Positions 42,066 to 52,837 of a DNA stretch of 64,000 bases are shown here, one piece after another (the stretch's first letter is position 1; each line of letters starts with the position of its first letter). The stretch is from the NCBI GenBank assembly GCA_020466095.1, contig CM035808.1:49780538-49844537 (forward strand). The letters run 5' to 3'. Under the pieces are notes generated by a model that saw only the letters and a program-made list of their open reading frames with translations, was not told the DNA's origin and ran no database searches. The translations under genes and the position numbers were made by a program. Origin of the DNA: Chlorops oryzae (taxonomy: Eukaryota > Arthropoda > Insecta > Diptera > Chloropidae).

Positions 42066-43548
42066 GTATATTTAAAATTCGTGTTTCAAAATGAAAAAAG
42101 TAAGGGTGTTATAGTAAAGCGAACCAAACCATAAAACACCCTACACAGATAAACAGCTATATACTTTTAAATCGGAGGCTAAAACAAAGCTCAACTTCCT
42201 CATTCCACAAAAATATGTTATATCGAAAGATGGTAGCTTTACACAATTCAGATGATTTTGGAGGCAGACCGTAGTGCTGGAGGAACCCTTAAAAATCGTC
42301 CGATTAAGTCAATTTTTGTAGAGGATCTCAACGATTATATTAGAAGTATGTATGCTGTCTTTGGTGCAAGCTCCATCTAAATTTTGGGTGTAAAATTTAA
42401 TTTCCGAGTAACACCTTTTGGCGCGGCCACTTTTGTAAGATTTCGAATCAACATTTTATGCCTTTAAATAAGTCCAAATAAATAATTCCACTAAGTATAT
42501 AAAAAAATGTTGGTTTTAGAGCAGCATTTATGAATTTTATAACAAACCCTAGAACGAAGGGATACCTCAATGGGATCACATCGCAAGCGGTTCGTCGAAA
42601 TATTTCAAGTCGAAAGCTTTCATGCGAACAAAACGAAAGCTTTTATATAATATAATATTTGCAATTTCTCAAACTCTCTATGTGATCGCCTAGGCAAACC
42701 AATGCAAAATGATGAATTTACCTAATCTAACAAAATAAAGCTTTTTAATACTTAGTTGAAGTTTGACAAGTCAAACCCCGCTTTCATAAAATTGAGTTTC
42801 GGCCTTTGCCTGACGAAATTAGTCCTAGGATAGATTTGACGAAAATTCTTTAGTCAAAGGCCGAAAATTTTCCTTCGTTTGGGCTTTTGATTATGACATC
42901 CAGTCAAAGATAGGAGTGCCGGAGTGTCGGCGGTTGACTACAACATATCGCACACCATCTTCTAAGGAGACACAACTCAAAATTCTCATTTTTCAGAAAA
43001 CGCATAAAACAAAATGCGTTTGAGTGTTAATCAAAGCTAGAAGAAAGGCGTTGATGGGATTTTTCAGCTTTTTTAATAACAAAAACGGAATAGAATTTTT
43101 CGTGCTTGTAGAGAGGTGAACTATGAAGTTCCATATGGGGCATTTCACGTGAAGCGGGCAGCGAAAAAAGGGTAATGTTCTGAAAATCGTTTATATTTGG
43201 ATCAGTTGCACCTCTATAGAGTGTGAGTTAATGGGCAAAATTTTTTTGATATATCACCGTTAGTTTTCGAGATATAGGCCTGTAAAAATTGATGAAATGA
43301 AAATTAAGCTTTTTTTGCATGCAATGTTTCGAATAAAAAAATTGTTTTTCAAAAAATAAATAGTAACGGTTTCTAAAGAAAATTTATTGAGCTATTCAAG
43401 GATGCAAAAAAAAATCAAAAAAAAATTTTTTTTTCAGTTTAGCACCGGTGGTGAAATGGTTAAAGCACAATTACAATAACTTGAACCTTTTTGATTTTTC
43501 TTTATTTTTTTCGAATTTTAGCTGCAGGTGTTAAGAATATATCACGTA
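42066..43548. other. Unannotated sequence
   Basis: About 1.5 kb without long open frames or clear terminal repeats. Homopolymer A/T runs lie near 43,408-43,436. Confidence 0.4.
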
Positions 43549-43751
43549 AGTTTGAAAATGGGATCTCTATTCGTTTAGGAGGTACAAAGCATTGAACATG
43601 CGTACCCAGCAATTTTCCCATAGCAACAACGAAGTGAGCGCATTTTTGACAAGCACATCTTTTTCGTTCCGTTTTGAACTTTTGCATATAATGCGCTCGC
43701 TTCGCTGGGTACGCATGTTCAATGCTTTGTACCTCCTAAACTAATAGAGAT
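43549..43751. repeat. ~200-bp hairpin (MITE-like)
   Basis: Arms of about 50 bp: GATCTCTATTCGTTTAGGAG, GTACAAAGCATTGAACATGC, GTACCCAGC at 43,551-43,600, inverted at 43,702-43,750. The loop of about 100 bp contains a second short inverted pair, GAAGTGAGCGCAT/ATGCGCTCGCTTC. No target duplication was identified. Confidence 0.75.
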
Positions 43752-44135
43752 AGAATTTTTTCTGCCACTAATCACACAACTTTAAAATTTTTGGCATTTT
43801 TCCTTGAGTAGCGCTTAAACATATTACCCAAGTAACACAGACCTCAATTTTGTGACTAAAATTTAGTCGCATAATGATTGCATATCAGTCATTCGAAAAC
43901 CTGTTGGCTGCATAACCGTTGCAAATTAGTTTCTCTTAAACTGAGTTTTCTGCTAGGTGGCATAAAAGTCAACGCTAAGTCGCAATTTTTCCCTATTATG
44001 ACTATAATTTAGGCGTGGCTCCAAATGTTACTTAGAAGTCACAGAATAGTCTCCAAAAATTGACATTTTTATGTGTCGCAGAAAGAAACGCGTAATACTC
44101 CTTTGCGATTGTTTTAGTGACATATAATATATAGT

Positions 44136-44232
44136 AGAGTCCGACCGAAGGTGAAATTTTTGGCCGAAGCCGAAGCCGATGTTCGGCCATTGGCTTAAAC
44201 TTCGGCCGAAGACCGAAGCCGAAGCCGAAGCT
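44136..44232. repeat. End fragment of the 40,675 hAT family
   Basis: AGAGTCCGACCGAAGGTG followed by GCCGAAGCCGAAG repeats matches the left end of that element. The right end is absent. Confidence 0.7.
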
Positions 44233-44268
44233 GTAAAAAAAAACAACTACACAACCAATTTCCCTTTT

Positions 44269-44873
44269 TATACCCGACACACTCTGTGTCGAGGATATAT
44301 TGCGTTTGTGTGGTTGTGTGTAACACCCAGAACCAGTCGAGATAGACAATACAAAAAAAAAATATAGAAATTATCAGCGTCACCAGGAGATTCGATTGTT
44401 CATGTCCGTCTGACTGGCCGTCTGTTGTATACAGATTTCTTATCGAAGGAGTTGAGCTATCTTGACTAAATAGTATGCGTACTCACAGAGACATGAGTAA
44501 GAACAAGTTCGAGAATGGGCCCGATCGGACCATTTTTAGGGGTACCTCCAGTCCTAGGGTCTGTCACAAAAAGCCCAAAACCGCCTCAAAATCGTACTTT
44601 TTCGCAATATTTCAATGAAAGTTAGAATTTAAGCGTATATTTAAGACTCCGATTAGAAATTCAAAAAAAAATTGGAAAAGTGGGCGTGTCAAAGGGTCGG
44701 TTTTCATAAAGAATTTTAACAAATGTCAGTATATGGGGCCCCTAATGGCCCTAAAAACCACTTGAATATTCTTTCTGAATGGTTGTGTGTTTTGGGCGTG
44801 GTTCAAAAATTATTTAAGCATGTGTGTCTGTGTCGGGTATTTTATTGTCAGGCTCGCGTGACTATAACACCTA
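44269..44873 (+). mobile_element. DINE-1-like element, second subfamily
   Basis: The 5' TATACCCGACACACTCTGTG and GTCGAGATAGACAAT stretch is followed by GAAATTATCAGCGTCACC and GTTCATGTCCGTCTGAC, then GTGGGCGTGTC modules and a 3' GTGTCGGGTATTTTATTGTC plus GACTATAACACC. This is the DINE-1 plan with different sequence from copies A-E. Copies are also at 63,531 onward and a 5'-end scrap at 61,345. Confidence 0.65.
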
Positions 44874-45130
44874 ATTTTTTTTTTTTTTGGTTTTAATTTT
44901 AAACAAATCAGTAAATTTTTAGTGTTTTAGTAACAGAAAACAAAACTACAATTCTCGTTACCAATTAAATAAAAATAACGTGAACAAACTTTTTTGCTCA
45001 AGATGATTCCCCACTTGGCAAATTAAGTGCTTTGACTTCCTGAGTCCTGTTCCATACTAGGCGACAGTCGCCGGAGACACATTTTGTTACATTAGCATAA
45101 ATTTTGAAATCCTTGCCTGTAGTATAAAAA

Positions 45131-46102
45131 CAGCGTTGCCACAATTTAAACTGTCAATAACAGTTTTGCTAGTCAAGCCAACAGTTTTTTTCTTCAGTAA
45201 ATCATATTATATTTTCATCTTTTATATCAAACATATTATTTGTACAGTAAATTATACATGGAGACATGAGTGGATAGAGGTTTAATGTGGTATATTTCGG
45301 AATTCGTAAATATCCAGATATAAAATACGTGCTAAATAAGAAGCAAAAATGCAGGGTGCGCAAAAATTTGCTTGAAAACGGTTAAAAATTCGATTTCTCT
45401 CACATAAGCTTCTTTTGCGATTGAAATTTACAGTGAGAAACTAAATTTCCCTGCTATCGCGCATTTAACTTCATACGGGTGTAAAGAAGATTATTTGCGT
45501 TTTTGGAAACGATCGAAAAATGTACAAATTTACTCAAATTTTTATGAAAACAATTTTACGCGCTCTGCACTACGATAAGATAGCGCAAAGCGAGCGTATA
45601 ATGCGCAAAAGCTCGTGGACTCGTTGTTTTCAGGTTTTTTTAAGATGTTAAATTGAATATTTATTTAAAAATTTTCTTTTCTTGCTCAATTTCGGCATTT
45701 GTTTTTTCCCCCCTCAAATTTCAGTATTGATTATCTGTTTTTCACAACTTTGCACGCAGCTGCTTATTTGGTGCGCTCATGCAATATGTGAGATAAAAAT
45801 ATTCAGCTGTCAGTTTTGCATGCTTTGCGCTGTTACATGAATACCACTATTGAAAGTTGAAATTTTAAACCATAACCAGAAAAAGTCGATTTTTTAAATA
45901 AAATGCAGGTAATGCTCTTCAATGCGATTTATAACCTTTCAAATCGAAATTCATTTGAAAAACAATAATTCAGATTTTGAATGTGTGTTTGCACATCTAC
46001 CATGAGTTCAAACACGCGCTTACTTTTTTCAGTTGAACCTTTGTTTTTGAAGGTGACAGTTTTTTGGGAAGAACACAGTTAAAAAAGAATATGGCAACAT
46101 TG
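45131..46102. mobile_element. Possible decayed hAT-type element
   Basis: CAGCGTTGCCACAATTTAAA and, complemented at the other end, CAATGTTGCCATATTC resemble inverted hAT termini, and both continue toward AACTGT. No target duplication is visible (TATAAAAA against GGTACAGC), so this is tentative. The interior has GCGCAAAGCGAGCG words and no protein. Confidence 0.35.
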
Positions 46103-46198
46103 GGTACAGCACATATATTTTTCTATTACACTATGGTGCAGAACTATAGCCGCACCTTTGTTTTTCACTGTGAAAGCAATTTAAGAAAAAAAAAAAAA

Positions 46199-46906
46199 CT
46201 TTCGGATAGGGAATGAAAGAGGATTCAAAAATAATGGATTGAGAGAAAAAACAACAACAAAATCATTTTAATAACTCCCGTTATATTAAACTTTTTGCTT
46301 TTTCATTGGTGCAATACTATAAATGCACATCGTCGGCTTAAAGTGTAAACCTGCTAACTAACAATTTCAAAACTTTACAGGGTAAACAAAAAACACTTCT
46401 TTTCCAAGAATTCAAGGTAAGGAAGGAGACCCAAAATATGGGTGGTTTATTTTGTTTCTATATGAAGTCTCTTCTAAATTCGATTCTGTGCACTATACAA
46501 AGTCTACTTGGAGTCACTTGTTGGTGTTTGCTGTGAACTTTGACCACAGTTGGACTTAGCAGTTTTACTCATCACCGATTTCTCCGTATTTAGAATTTGA
46601 AATTAAGAAAGGTTTTTTTTCCAGACGATGCAGTGTGCTTTTTTCTATCGAATGACATCGAAAAATCGGAATCGGTTAAAAGTGGACTTAGCAGGTTTAA
46701 ACTTTAAGCCGACGACATCCTTCATTGTTATTTCGCAGCTTGTTTAACTGGGCAAAACAAGCAATTCCATGAAAAGTTCAGACCAGTTACATACGGCAAG
46801 AATGTGCGTTTAATATAACGGGAGTTATTAAAATGACTTTGTTGTTGTTTTTTCCCTCAACCCATTGTTGTTGAATCCTCTTTCATTTCATATCCAAAAT
46901 TTTTTT
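46199..46906. repeat. Nested foldback pair
   Basis: The outer arms (GAATGAAAGAGGATTCAA through TAACTCCCGTTATATTAAAC, 46,212-46,293) are inverted at 46,811-46,900. Inside, CGTCGGCTTAAAGTGTAAAC at 46,331 is paired with GTTTAAACTTTAAGCCGACG ending near 46,714, flanked by ACAT on both sides. The inner unit has a diverged relative at 3295-3556. Confidence 0.7.
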
Positions 46907-47268
46907 GTTTTCTTTCTTATATGACTTCCAGACTGTCAACTTAAAATCTGAATTTAGCTCCTTGAGTTGAATTTATCAAAAACACTTTCAGACTGTCCGT
47001 TTCTGAATTTACGACTTCAAACAGCTGTTTTTTGTTTTGGATTGATTTTCGAACAACATTTCACAGTCTGGAGCATTTGTTTTATTCAAAAGCTGTAAAA
47101 TGGAAAATGAGCAGAAAAAAATGATAAGCATGTTATTGTTGAGACGTCACAAATTGCAAAAAATGAAATCAACTGGAATGGTGTTAATAATTAGCTTGCT
47201 AACATCAATTTTGAACAACATTCAACATGCTGCAATTCTATCCAGCAGTCAAAACACGCTTTTTAATA

Positions 47269-47487
47269 TTACCCAGCAAGCAATGTAAGCGCTTTCGGAT
47301 ACTCTTTTCGGACAGAGATAAAATTGCTTTCAACCTCCTAATGAAGCTTTTTCTGAGCCCGTACTTAAAGAGGATTTCCGGATGCTCCGAAAACGCTCCA
47401 TTTTATGTTTTTACTCATAAAACGCTCTTACATTAGGCTCTTTTCAGACGTATAATTCGGAGCGCTCCGAAATTTGCTTGCTGGGTA
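47269..47487. repeat. ~215-bp inverted-repeat MITE
   Basis: ATTACCCAGCAAGCAA at the left and TTTGCTTGCTGGGTAAT at the right, with GCGCT.TCGGA words inside. The target duplication is ambiguous. A related end (AACCCAGCAAACATTTACGC) occurs near 56,572. Confidence 0.65.
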
Positions 47488-47831
47488 ATTTCAAATCAAA
47501 ATGCAAACAGCTGACTTTAAAGTTCAAGGTTGAAAAAAAGGGAGTAAAAGGTAGGGGTTGCAGCAACGAATGCCTAAACTCATGAGTTAATTTCTGAGTT
47601 TAAAGACTCTAAACTCAGTTTAAACTCACTACTAAAGTCTACTTAAGGTACTAAAATCAGTTTAACGCAATAGTCTGGAAACCATATTAAACTGTTTTCA
47701 CACTGAAAAACAAAGGAGCGGCTATAGTTCTGCACCATAGTGTATATCATAGTTGAATTCGCGTGGATGACTTGCGGTTGCCCAAATATCGCACAGAAGT
47801 CCAGGCGACTGAAATAGTCAATAGAGCAAAG

Positions 47832-48428
47832 TAGAGCTGCAAAACTATCGATGGTACTATCGATACTATCGATAGTTTCTATTTTTAATAACCATCGATG
47901 GTTTTTATTCGCCATCGATAGTTAGATAAGCATCACTAACAGACAATGTTGCTCATCCTTAGCTAAAAAAAAGGACGCGAGTACTTGGCGATAAGTAGAA
48001 TTTTAGATTTATGAGAAATTCCGACCACTTCAACGGATTTTGAAAGAATGTTCAGTAAATCGAAAATTCTTATTTCGGACAGAAGGACGTCCTTTGAACC
48101 CAAAAACGTCGACATGTTATTGTTTTTTAACAAAAATCAATGGCTGGTAAATTAATTACCTTGTGATTTTTGTTACATTGTTTGTTTTTTTAATGATATA
48201 TGAACTGTTTACCAATAAAAATACGGTAATACGTTAAAAGCTATAAAATCTAAAAAACGTATGCAACTTTTGTCATTATTAAATTGTCTAAAAATAAACA
48301 ACTAGTGAAAAATTTTCAATTCAAACTTGAACTCCGAGTCATGCGATACTATCGACGATATATCGATAGTTTGGACTATCACTATCGAAACTATCGATGG
48401 GCCGACTATCGATAGTATGACAGCTCTA
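47832..48428. mobile_element. hAT-type MITE (597 bp) rich in ATCGAT
   Basis: Termini TAGAGCTG and CAGCTCTA, flanked by GAGCAAAG at 47,824-47,831 and 48,429-48,436. Both ends carry clustered ACTATCGAT/ATCGATAGT words. Non-coding. Confidence 0.92.
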
Positions 48429-48468
48429 GAGCAAAGACTGTTCTGGGACTCGAATAGTCGCAAAGCAG

Positions 48469-49217
48469 CATGTAGCACTGTAGGTCTAACTGTCGACGTC
48501 GAAAAGCCTCTGCCGCTAATAAGAAATTCACCATTAGGCAGGGATAGGAAACTCAACTCTTTCGAGAAATTCACCAAAAAGCTACCAACAAAAACCTTAA
48601 GCAGGAATAGGAAATTCAACTCTTTCGAGAAATTCACCAGAAAGCTACCAACAACAATACGGGTAGACACAAAGTGGCACTATGATGCCACTTGCAAGAA
48701 AATTATCAAAGAAACACGGCGTCGTTTTCTATATTGCTTGAAAAGTTCATAATTGAAACTTTATAAAATGTATTACGATATGTTTTTGTTAATGTGTACG
48801 AATGTTTTCATTTTGTAATAAATTGACATACATTTTTGACTTCGGCTACGAATTTGATTGTACATAGAATTTAGCATTTTTGTTGAAATAGTGTGATCAA
48901 AAGAATATGTGGACAGGGAAGGACAAAAAAACAATTTATATTTCTCCTTGATATTGTGATTCCTTGATTATTTTTATGTTTTTCAAGCTTTTCATATTAT
49001 TTTATGAGTTTGGTAGATATTTTATATGTAATGAACTCGAAAATCTCCCAAAATTAAAAATAAAAGTGGCAATGCATTTCACCAGAGCAGAGCTACAGAT
49101 TTCGCTGCCATAGCATGCTTCTCTTTTCCTCATGCTATATGCCTATGTTGAAGCAGCGTAGCTCTAACACATTGCAGGGATTAGGAAGAAGAAGAGTTAG
49201 ATCTATAGTCCTATATG
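48469..49217 (-). mobile_element. CATATAG-family element, left member of an inverted pair
   Basis: 749 bp, ends CATGTAGCACTGTAGGTCT and GATCTATAGTCCTATATG. It is the inverted match of 51,393-52,148 over its whole length (TTTCGAGAAATTCACC repeats, AACACATTGCAGGGATTAGG). Flanks CAAAGCAG and GTCTTGGT do not match, so its own duplication is lost. The frame 48,327-48,752 is not a recognisable protein. Confidence 0.8.
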
Positions 49218-49360
49218 GTCTTGGTTACCCACCAAAATGAGCATTTTGTACTGAGGTACTCACCAAAAGTATTTCTCTCTCGCTCTTCATTTGCCTGCCG
49301 AGTAACATCTCTTTCTAACTGGCGCAAAACGTCCCGCACAATATCTCTGAGAGTGACATA

Positions 49361-50648
49361 TTAGGTGTAGTAAAAAGAAATCCATTATTTTTCCAATAGA
49401 TGGCGTTATTTATCTGCATCTCGCGTTGTGTAAGTCCGATCGTGTTCCGCTAGGGGGCATTAGAAAGATGACAGTTCCTACTAAAAAAGCTTTTTTGACA
49501 CTTTTTTGATTGATTGATTCAGTTTTGTTTGAGAGCTTGTCAAAGATGGACATCAGCAAAGAGAAAATTCGCTACATTTTACAGTTTTTCTTCGATAAGG
49601 GAGAAAACGCAAGCCAGGCGGCTGAAAATGTGAATAGCGTTTATGGACCTGATACTGTAACAGCCAATCATGCGCAATTTTGGTTTCGTCGATTCCGTTC
49701 CGGTAACTTCGATGTCAAGGATGCACCACGCACTGGAAGGCCAATTGTCGAAAATGTCGATAAAATCATGGAAATTATCGAGTCCGACCGTCATGTTAGC
49801 ACTGTTTCGATTGCAAAAGAGCTAAAGATTGCACAAAAAACCGTTTGGAACCATTTGAATAAGGCTGGATACACAAAGAAGCTCGATGTATGGGTGCCAC
49901 ACGAGTTAACGCAAAAAAACCTCATAGAACGAATTTCCATCTGCGAATCGCTGCTGAACCGCAACAAAATCGACCCATTTCTGAAGCGGTTGGTGACTGG
50001 TGATGAAAAGTGGGTCACTTACGACAACGTCAAGCGAAAACGGTCGTGGTCGAAACACGGTGAACCGGCGGAAACGGTGGCCAAGCCAGGATTGACGGCC
50101 AGGAAGGTTTTGCTGTGTGTTTGGTGGGATTGGCAGGGAATTATCTACTATGAGCTGCTCCCATACGGCAAAACTCTTAACTCGGAACTCTACTGTCAAC
50201 AATTGGACCGTCTGAAGGAAGCAATCGCCCATAAGCGGCCAGCTTTGGCCAATAGGAGAGGAATTGTGTTCCATCAGGATAACGCCAGGCCACACACATC
50301 GATAGTGACTCACCAGAAGCTCCGGGAGTTTGGTTGGGAGGTTCTTCTGCATCCACCTTATAGTCCGGACCTGGCACCAAGTGATTACCATCTGTTCCTG
50401 TCCATGGCGAACAATTTTGCTGGTGAAACATTCGCTTCAAGAGAGGCTTCTGAAATTCGACTGTCTCAATTTTTTGCTAATAGGAACGAGGGCTTCTATG
50501 AGAGAGGCATAATGAAATTACCTTTAAAATGGCAACAAGTTATCGAACAAAACGGCGCATATTTGACCTAAATCGGGTCATTCTAACTATCTTAAATAAA
50601 GCCCTCAATTTAATGCAAAAATAATGGATTTCTTTTTACTACACCTAA
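49361..50648 (+). mobile_element. Intact mariner element (1288 bp)
   Basis: About 32-bp inverted termini starting TTAGGTGTAGTAAAAAGAAA, flanked by TA at 49,359-49,360 and 50,649-50,650. It contains one uninterrupted transposase gene and lies between the two inverted CATATAG-family copies. It is not closely related to the irritans mariner at 1318. Confidence 0.95.
49546..50571 (+). CDS. mariner transposase, uninterrupted (341 aa)
   Basis: Start ATG at 49,546 (MDISKEKIRYILQFFFDKGE) in good context; the frame runs 12 codons further upstream but without an ATG. Family length is about 345 aa. Tandem helix-turn-helix DNA-binding region at about 1-110 with the GRP linker (PRTGRPIVE), then WVPHEL. 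The DD34D nuclease has D in VTGDEKW, D in HQDNARPH, and D in YSPDLAPSDYHLF with 34 residues between the last two. AATAAA follows at 50,595. No stop, frameshift or lost catalytic residue is visible, so the enzyme could be functional. Subfamily not assigned; WVPHEL, CVWWD and YYELL recall the mauritiana and cecropia groups. Confidence 0.95.
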   Translation: MDISKEKIRYILQFFFDKGENASQAAENVNSVYGPDTVTANHAQFWFRRFRSGNFDVKDAPRTGRPIVENVDKIMEIIESDRHVSTVSIAKELKIAQKTVWNHLNKAGYTKKLDVWVPHELTQKNLIERISICESLLNRNKIDPFLKRLVTGDEKWVTYDNVKRKRSWSKHGEPAETVAKPGLTARKVLLCVWWDWQGIIYYELLPYGKTLNSELYCQQLDRLKEAIAHKRPALANRRGIVFHQDNARPHTSIVTHQKLREFGWEVLLHPPYSPDLAPSDYHLFLSMANNFAGETFASREASEIRLSQFFANRNEGFYERGIMKLPLKWQQVIEQNGAYLT

Positions 50649-50650
50649 TA

Positions 50651-51392
50651 TATTGTTATATATGATAGTTATATTTGGTATGCTTCATACAATACTACAA
50701 GCGACACTCTCTAAATTTTTTGAATTTGCTTGTAGGTATGATAAGAATATGCGGGTGCGATAGAGACAGAGAACAGTTTACATGAGTGCGACTGAAAAAG
50801 ATAGAGTTTTGTCAACGACTGCTGTGGTGAACAGTTCAACAGCCCTGAAGGAAGTATGAGTAGTTAAGCTCTAGCGTTTCACTAATTCTAATTCCACCAG
50901 CGCTGGTTCTTCTTTATACCCCTGGTTATGTATTACTCTGTACAAAATTAACATTGCGTGTGGGCTAAAAATCACTAATTGTACACTTGAACTAACGCTT
51001 TTTTAGTGATTTGGGAACCAATTGGGTAAATTGGGTATAGTAAAACACTAGTTCCTTTGAAAGATTATTGACCATATTTTGTGGTTTTTTTTTAGTTATT
51101 TTTGTTCTAAAATTTTTTGAGCCTCAAATACGCAATATTTAAAAGACACCGAATTATTTTTCAAGTTTTTTTTATTTACAAAAATATTTGTAATATATTA
51201 AGATAGATTTTATTTTTGATTTCGGAGCACCAACGCTCTTTGCAACAACTATATAATGGCAACTCTTATTACTGAGACGAAAAACCATTTTGCACTAGTT
51301 CTTTAGTTTTGGTGAAAGTACTAGTTGCATCCGGGCAATATACCTCACGCTTCCTAGAGGGTAATAAGCTTTGAACTCTGCTGTGTTGAAAG
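50651..51392. other. Repeat sequence shared with 53.56-54.06 kb
   Basis: CTTTATACCCCTGGTTATG, AAAATTAACATTGCGTG, TTAGTGATTTGGGAACC and neighbouring words match, with divergence, the stretch 53,570-54,060. No gene is recognised. Confidence 0.5.
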
Positions 51393-52148
51393 CATATAGG
51401 ACTATAGGTCTAACTCTTCTTCTTCCTAATCCCTGCAATGTGTTAGAGCTACGCTGCTTCAACATAGGCATATAGCATGAGGAAAAGAGAAGCACGCTAT
51501 GGCAGCGAAATCTTTAGCTCTGCTGTGGTGAAATGCATTGCCACTTTTATTTTTAATTTTGGGCGATTTTTGAGTACATTACATGTAAAAATCTACCAAA
51601 ATCATAAAATGATATGAGAAGCTTGAAAAACATAAAACTAATCAAGGAAACTCAATATCAAGGAGAAATAGATATTGTTTTTTTAGTCCTACCCTGTCTA
51701 CATAACTTTTTGATCACACTTTTTCAGCAAAAATACTGAATTCTATGTACAATCAAATTCGTAGCTGTAGTCAAAAATGTATGTAAATTTATTACAAAAT
51801 GAACACATTCGTGCACATTGAACAAAAACATATCGTAATACATTTAGTAAAGTTTCAATTATGAACTTTTAAAGCGATATAAAAAACCGAGCTAACGCCG
51901 TGTTTCTTTGATAATTTTCTTGCAAGTGGCATCATAGTGACACTTTTTGTCTGCCCGTATTGTTGTTGGTAGCTTTCTGGTGAATTTCTCGAATATGTTG
52001 AATTTCCTATTCCTGCTTAAGGTTTTTGTTGGTAGCTTTTTGGTGAATTTCTCGAAAGAGTTGAGTTTCCTATCCCTACCTAATGGGGAGTTTCTTATTA
52101 GCGGCAGAGGCTTTTCGACGTCGACAGTTAGACCTACAGTCCTACATG
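51393..52148 (+). mobile_element. CATATAG-family element, right member of the inverted pair (756 bp)
   Basis: Ends CATATAGGACTATAGGTCTA and AGACCTACAGTCCTACATG, with GTTGAAAG at 51,385-51,392 and 52,149-52,156. Matches 48,469-49,217 in inverted orientation. Contains an internal tandem duplication of GTTGGTAGCTTTNTGGTGAA (51,966 and 52,029). Non-coding. Confidence 0.92.
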
Positions 52149-52221
52149 GTTGAAAGTCAGATTGTAATGTCGATGTGTGAGTTCATCTGTACACAAATCG
52201 TGGTGAAAGTCAGTTCGTTTT

Positions 52222-52820
52222 ATATGAATGTGTTAACTGTGGGCAAAGTCAGATTGTGAATGGGCAAAGTCGGTTTCAGTGATGCCAGATTGTGGGTTTT
52301 CCCCATATTGTGGGTTTTTTCACTCAAATATCGTGACATGGGGAAAAGTATGGGTAATTTTATATCGAAATTTATGCACTACATTTAAGGTATATTTACT
52401 ACTATGAGAATGAAAATCGTGTTTTCCCTCTTCCAGTACCACGCATGACTCTTTTTGCTGTATCTAAGTCGCGTGTTCCCTAAGTGTTGTAAAGAAACTT
52501 GGTTTTTTTTTAAAGTCATGTATAAGACTGCAATTTTAAGTTACTTTTATTTTTTGTTATTTTCTTGATACTTTTATTAAAATATTAAAATATTGTGTTT
52601 AAATCCAATGTTAAATTTTGAAATCGGTACGCCCATATTTTCAAAAAATCATTCTGGGTTTTTTCGTGGGTTTTTAGTTTTTGAAAATGGGGAAAAGTGG
52701 GTTTTTTTCCAATATATGAGGGTTTTTTTATCGATAAAATCTGGCATCACTGGTCGGTTTATACAAGCTCCCCTCACCCGTCTTAGTGATTTTGGGAAGT
52801 GTCGCTTGTAGTATTGTATG
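52222..52820. repeat. Dispersed repeat copy with hAT-type MITE inside
   Basis: Matches 203-318 from TGTGTTAACTGTGGGC to GTATTGTATG, apart from the 476-bp insert. Confidence 0.8.
52277..52752. mobile_element. hAT-type MITE (476 bp)
   Basis: Termini CAGTGATGCCAGAT and ATCTGGCATCACTG, flanked by GTCGGTTT at 52,269-52,276 and 52,753-52,760. Subterminal GTGGGTTTTT words occur on both sides. The empty site is in this window at 249-256. Non-coding. Confidence 0.95.
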
Positions 52821-52837
52821 GTATGCTTACTGGTATT

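Larger units (their letters stand above)
46129..47742. mobile_element. TA-flanked TIR element (1.6 kb) with internal foldbacks
   Basis: About 44-bp inverted ends starting CACTATGGTGCAGAACTATA, flanked by TA at 46,127-46,128 and 47,743-47,744. The interior consists of further inverted units (46,199-46,906; 46,930-47,682; 47,269-47,487). A short frame at 47,100-47,288 starts MENEQKKMISMLLLRRHKLQ and may be a transposase N terminus cut by the last unit, but it is too short to name. Confidence 0.75.

Noticed and set aside
47750..48452. A short frame VDDLRLPKYRTEVQATEIVN continuing as RAKTVLGLE across the hAT insertion at 47,832
   Set aside because: It reads smoothly across the insertion but is only about 33 codons, bounded by stops on both sides, with no recognisable family. 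It is too short to call an exon.
49510..49545. Longer start for the mariner transposase
   Set aside because: The frame extends to a TTG, but the ATG at 49,546 gives the family's usual N terminus.
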